NCBI RefSeq assembly: GCF_965638725.1
Contig: NC_134950.1
Coordinates: 30,070,932-30,134,931, forward strand
From: Aptenodytes patagonicus
Lineage: Eukaryota; Chordata; Aves; Sphenisciformes; Spheniscidae
Length of the DNA stretch: 64,000 nt
Direction of reading: 5' to 3'
In this document: piece after piece, positions 56,217-64,000 of the stretch
Layout: every line of letters begins with the position of its first letter
Position numbering within the stretch: position 1 is the stretch's first letter
The notes under the pieces: generated by a model
Database searches by the model: none
Told to the model about the DNA's origin: nothing
The model's input: only the letters and a program-made list of their open reading frames with translations
Position numbers and translations under genes: made by a program

Positions 56217-58309
56217 GCAACTACATTCTTGTGATGTGCTGTCTTTTTTTTATTATTGTTATTTTGTTCACTTACTCACAGATTCACAAAATTCAGCAGT
56301 TGGTAGTGGGTCACCAAGTGATTCATTAGTGCAAATTCATGAAGTTCAACTCTATGACATTTAGCCCTCTTAATTGTCTTTTAGGCAAGCCACACACACT
56401 TCTGTTGCCCGGCCTTTGATGTACTTTTTTTTTTTTTTTTTTTTTAAAGCTTCCTCCATTCTAACCAGCATAAGTCATAATTTAAGTGGATTTGCACTTG
56501 AAATTAATTTAATGCTATATTTATGAAAATGGTTTCGCAGAAGATATTTGATATAGTATGAAAAACCCTCAAAGTGGTGGAAGTTTTTTAAACTCTTACA
56601 GAAAGTTCCTCTAAGATAGCAGTCTCTTGGGCCCTTCGCGCTACCGGTGTTACCAAAGCTATGTACAGGTTAACAGCTCCACAGTATGCTATGCATATTG
56701 AATACAAAGCCTCAAGAGAATCCAATATGTAGAAAAATAAAATTTTGGCAGAATTCAGTTGCTGTATTGGAAAGATACATGAACAGATACAGCTATTTTT
56801 TCTGCATGTACACTTTTAACAGTGCAATATGATATGTTACAGAAGTGTTTTTAATCATATTCTAAGAAATCATTTTCACGTGTGTACAAAATTCTGTATA
56901 AGTTAAATGTAATGGAATTTACAGTTAATATTTAAAGCATAATACAAATGTAATTTTAAACATGTTTTTACTCTATAATAAGGAAGCACGGTTTGCTAAA
57001 AGTAGCATTTAATATAACTCACATGAATAAGGTGTTAAATGTTAATTTTTTTTTAAAACACGTCTTTGCAGTCAAATGCTCTCAATGCCAATAAAACTAA
57101 TTTTAAAATGGCTTTATATTATTGTGCCCTTAGGACAAACTTGACCTACATAAAAGAATGACAGGTTTTAGACATACATAATTCAGGTACATCTGAATTT
57201 CTGTAAGAACTTAAAGAGGAATGAGAGTATTTAATACTTAAGAATATGTTTATCTGTGCAAAGCTTAGGTAACTTTCATTTTATTTGGGTTTACTAGATC
57301 CAGTAACTGAAACTGAACATGAACATAGAAAGCAGCAAAGTTCACATTACCTTTTGTATACCCTTATAGCTCAGTTTACATTAATATACTCTACAAAGTT
57401 GTAAAAAGGACATCACGGATTAAAAGGGAAACAAAAAACAACAAAAAAGAAACCTGTAAGACACCAGACCAAGGAGAGAATGTGTAATATTTTCTCTTTT
57501 ATTATTATTTTTTCTTTGAAGATTACCTAACATCCTCGTGGTAATAACCCAAGGTAATATGTAAACAAATTTCAATGCTGCTCAAATGAATTAAAATACT
57601 CTGTTCAGCTCCTACAGTAAGTCAGAACAGTGGCACCAATTCCCTTCAACATTAAATCACATTCATCTTATTGTACATGACTCTTGTGCAAGTAGTAAAG
57701 GCTTTATTCATGACCTTGGCTACATCAGTAGAGAGGGATATATCAGCTATTTACGTATTTAAAAAAATTAAACTGACAGAACAACATATTCTGTCATCTC
57801 AAATACCAGCAGCATCTTTCTACATATTTAGGATACGTTTGGCCTAAGCCTTTAACACCTTTTAGAACAGCCATGCAATAAAACAAACTTGGAGATGTTT
57901 CTTAAGAGAGAACACAGAGCAGTTTAAACATTTTTCTGAATAATAAAGCCAAGATAAAGCAAATCCAGGCCCTTTTAAATGGCTGCAACGTTTCATACAC
58001 TTAAAGCTCTATAAAACTAGAGCCTATTAGTATATATATTTAAATTTTTTATATATATTTTAAATAAGTCTCTTGTCTGCTTTCAAAATTTATGAGGGGT
58101 TTTTCTGGTCTTTTGGAAGGGCAATAAATAAAAGTAGAAAAGGCTGAACTGTTTTGCATATCTTTGTGGAAGAACGGAGAACAATTATACTTTTAGAGTT
58201 CCAGAAAGATCACTGTACAGAACAAAAAGCTTATATACAATTAAGTGTGCAATTTTAGTTGGCTGGGCCTTTTATTATGCAAGATCTCCTTTTTGAATAG
58301 AAGCCACTT

Positions 58310-64000
<5,691 letters not shown>

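Larger units (their letters stand above)
54366..58309. other. Convergent intergenic region and WWP1 3' UTR
   Basis: No coding exon or interspersed repeat is recognised. The right part is probably WWP1 3' UTR on the minus strand. Minus-strand AATAAA signals lie at 57703-57708, 57280-57285 and 56249-56254. There is a (CA)n tract near 55995-56018 and a 21-base T run at 56425-56445. Confidence 0.5.

Overview
This window looks like avian nuclear genomic DNA. It holds several copies of the bird/reptile CR1 LINE (5'-truncated, ending in short repeats related to ATTCTATG), an avian-type endogenous retroviral solo LTR, and four vertebrate genes with GT-AG introns. I could not determine the species. 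There is no bacterial-type gene organisation, CRISPR array, tRNA or rRNA.

Four protein-coding genes alternate in orientation in the conserved order CNGB3(+) - CPNE3(-) - RMDN1(+) - WWP1(-), the same neighbourhood as human 8q21. (1) About 1-6.1 kb: the last two coding exons and 3' UTR of CNGB3, the cone photoreceptor CNG channel beta subunit. (2) 11.5-40.0 kb: the complete coding sequence of CPNE3 (copine-3) on the minus strand, 15 coding exons giving a 533-residue protein, plus a non-coding first exon in the CpG island. (3) 40.3-54.3 kb: the complete RMDN1 (FAM82B) gene on the plus strand, 10 coding exons, 289 residues. (4) 58.3-62.8 kb onward: the last five coding exons of WWP1, the C-terminal part of the HECT ubiquitin-ligase domain. 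Its upstream exons lie beyond the window.

CPNE3 and RMDN1 are head to head and share a CpG island (about 39.4-40.6 kb) with a perfect palindromic NRF1 site. CNGB3/CPNE3 and RMDN1/WWP1 are tail-to-tail pairs whose intergenic DNA is mostly 3' UTR and unremarkable AT-rich sequence.

The richest repeat structure is at 1.58-3.64 kb, inside a CNGB3 intron. A CR1 copy is split by a solo LTR with a visible 5-bp target-site duplication (GCATC), and that LTR is split by an antisense CR1. A further insertion of about 190 bp with intron-like ends interrupts the same outer CR1. Other CR1 copies lie at 18.4, 34.5 and 37.9 kb in CPNE3 introns, and a very old one near 50.2-50.6 kb in an RMDN1 intron.

I found no previously undescribed biological system. 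The most useful observations are the nested insertion history, the NRF1-containing bidirectional promoter, a strong G-quadruplex candidate at 8.86 kb, a possible distal poly(A) site for RMDN1, and exact exon models for the four genes. All gene identities come from recalled family sequences, not from a search.
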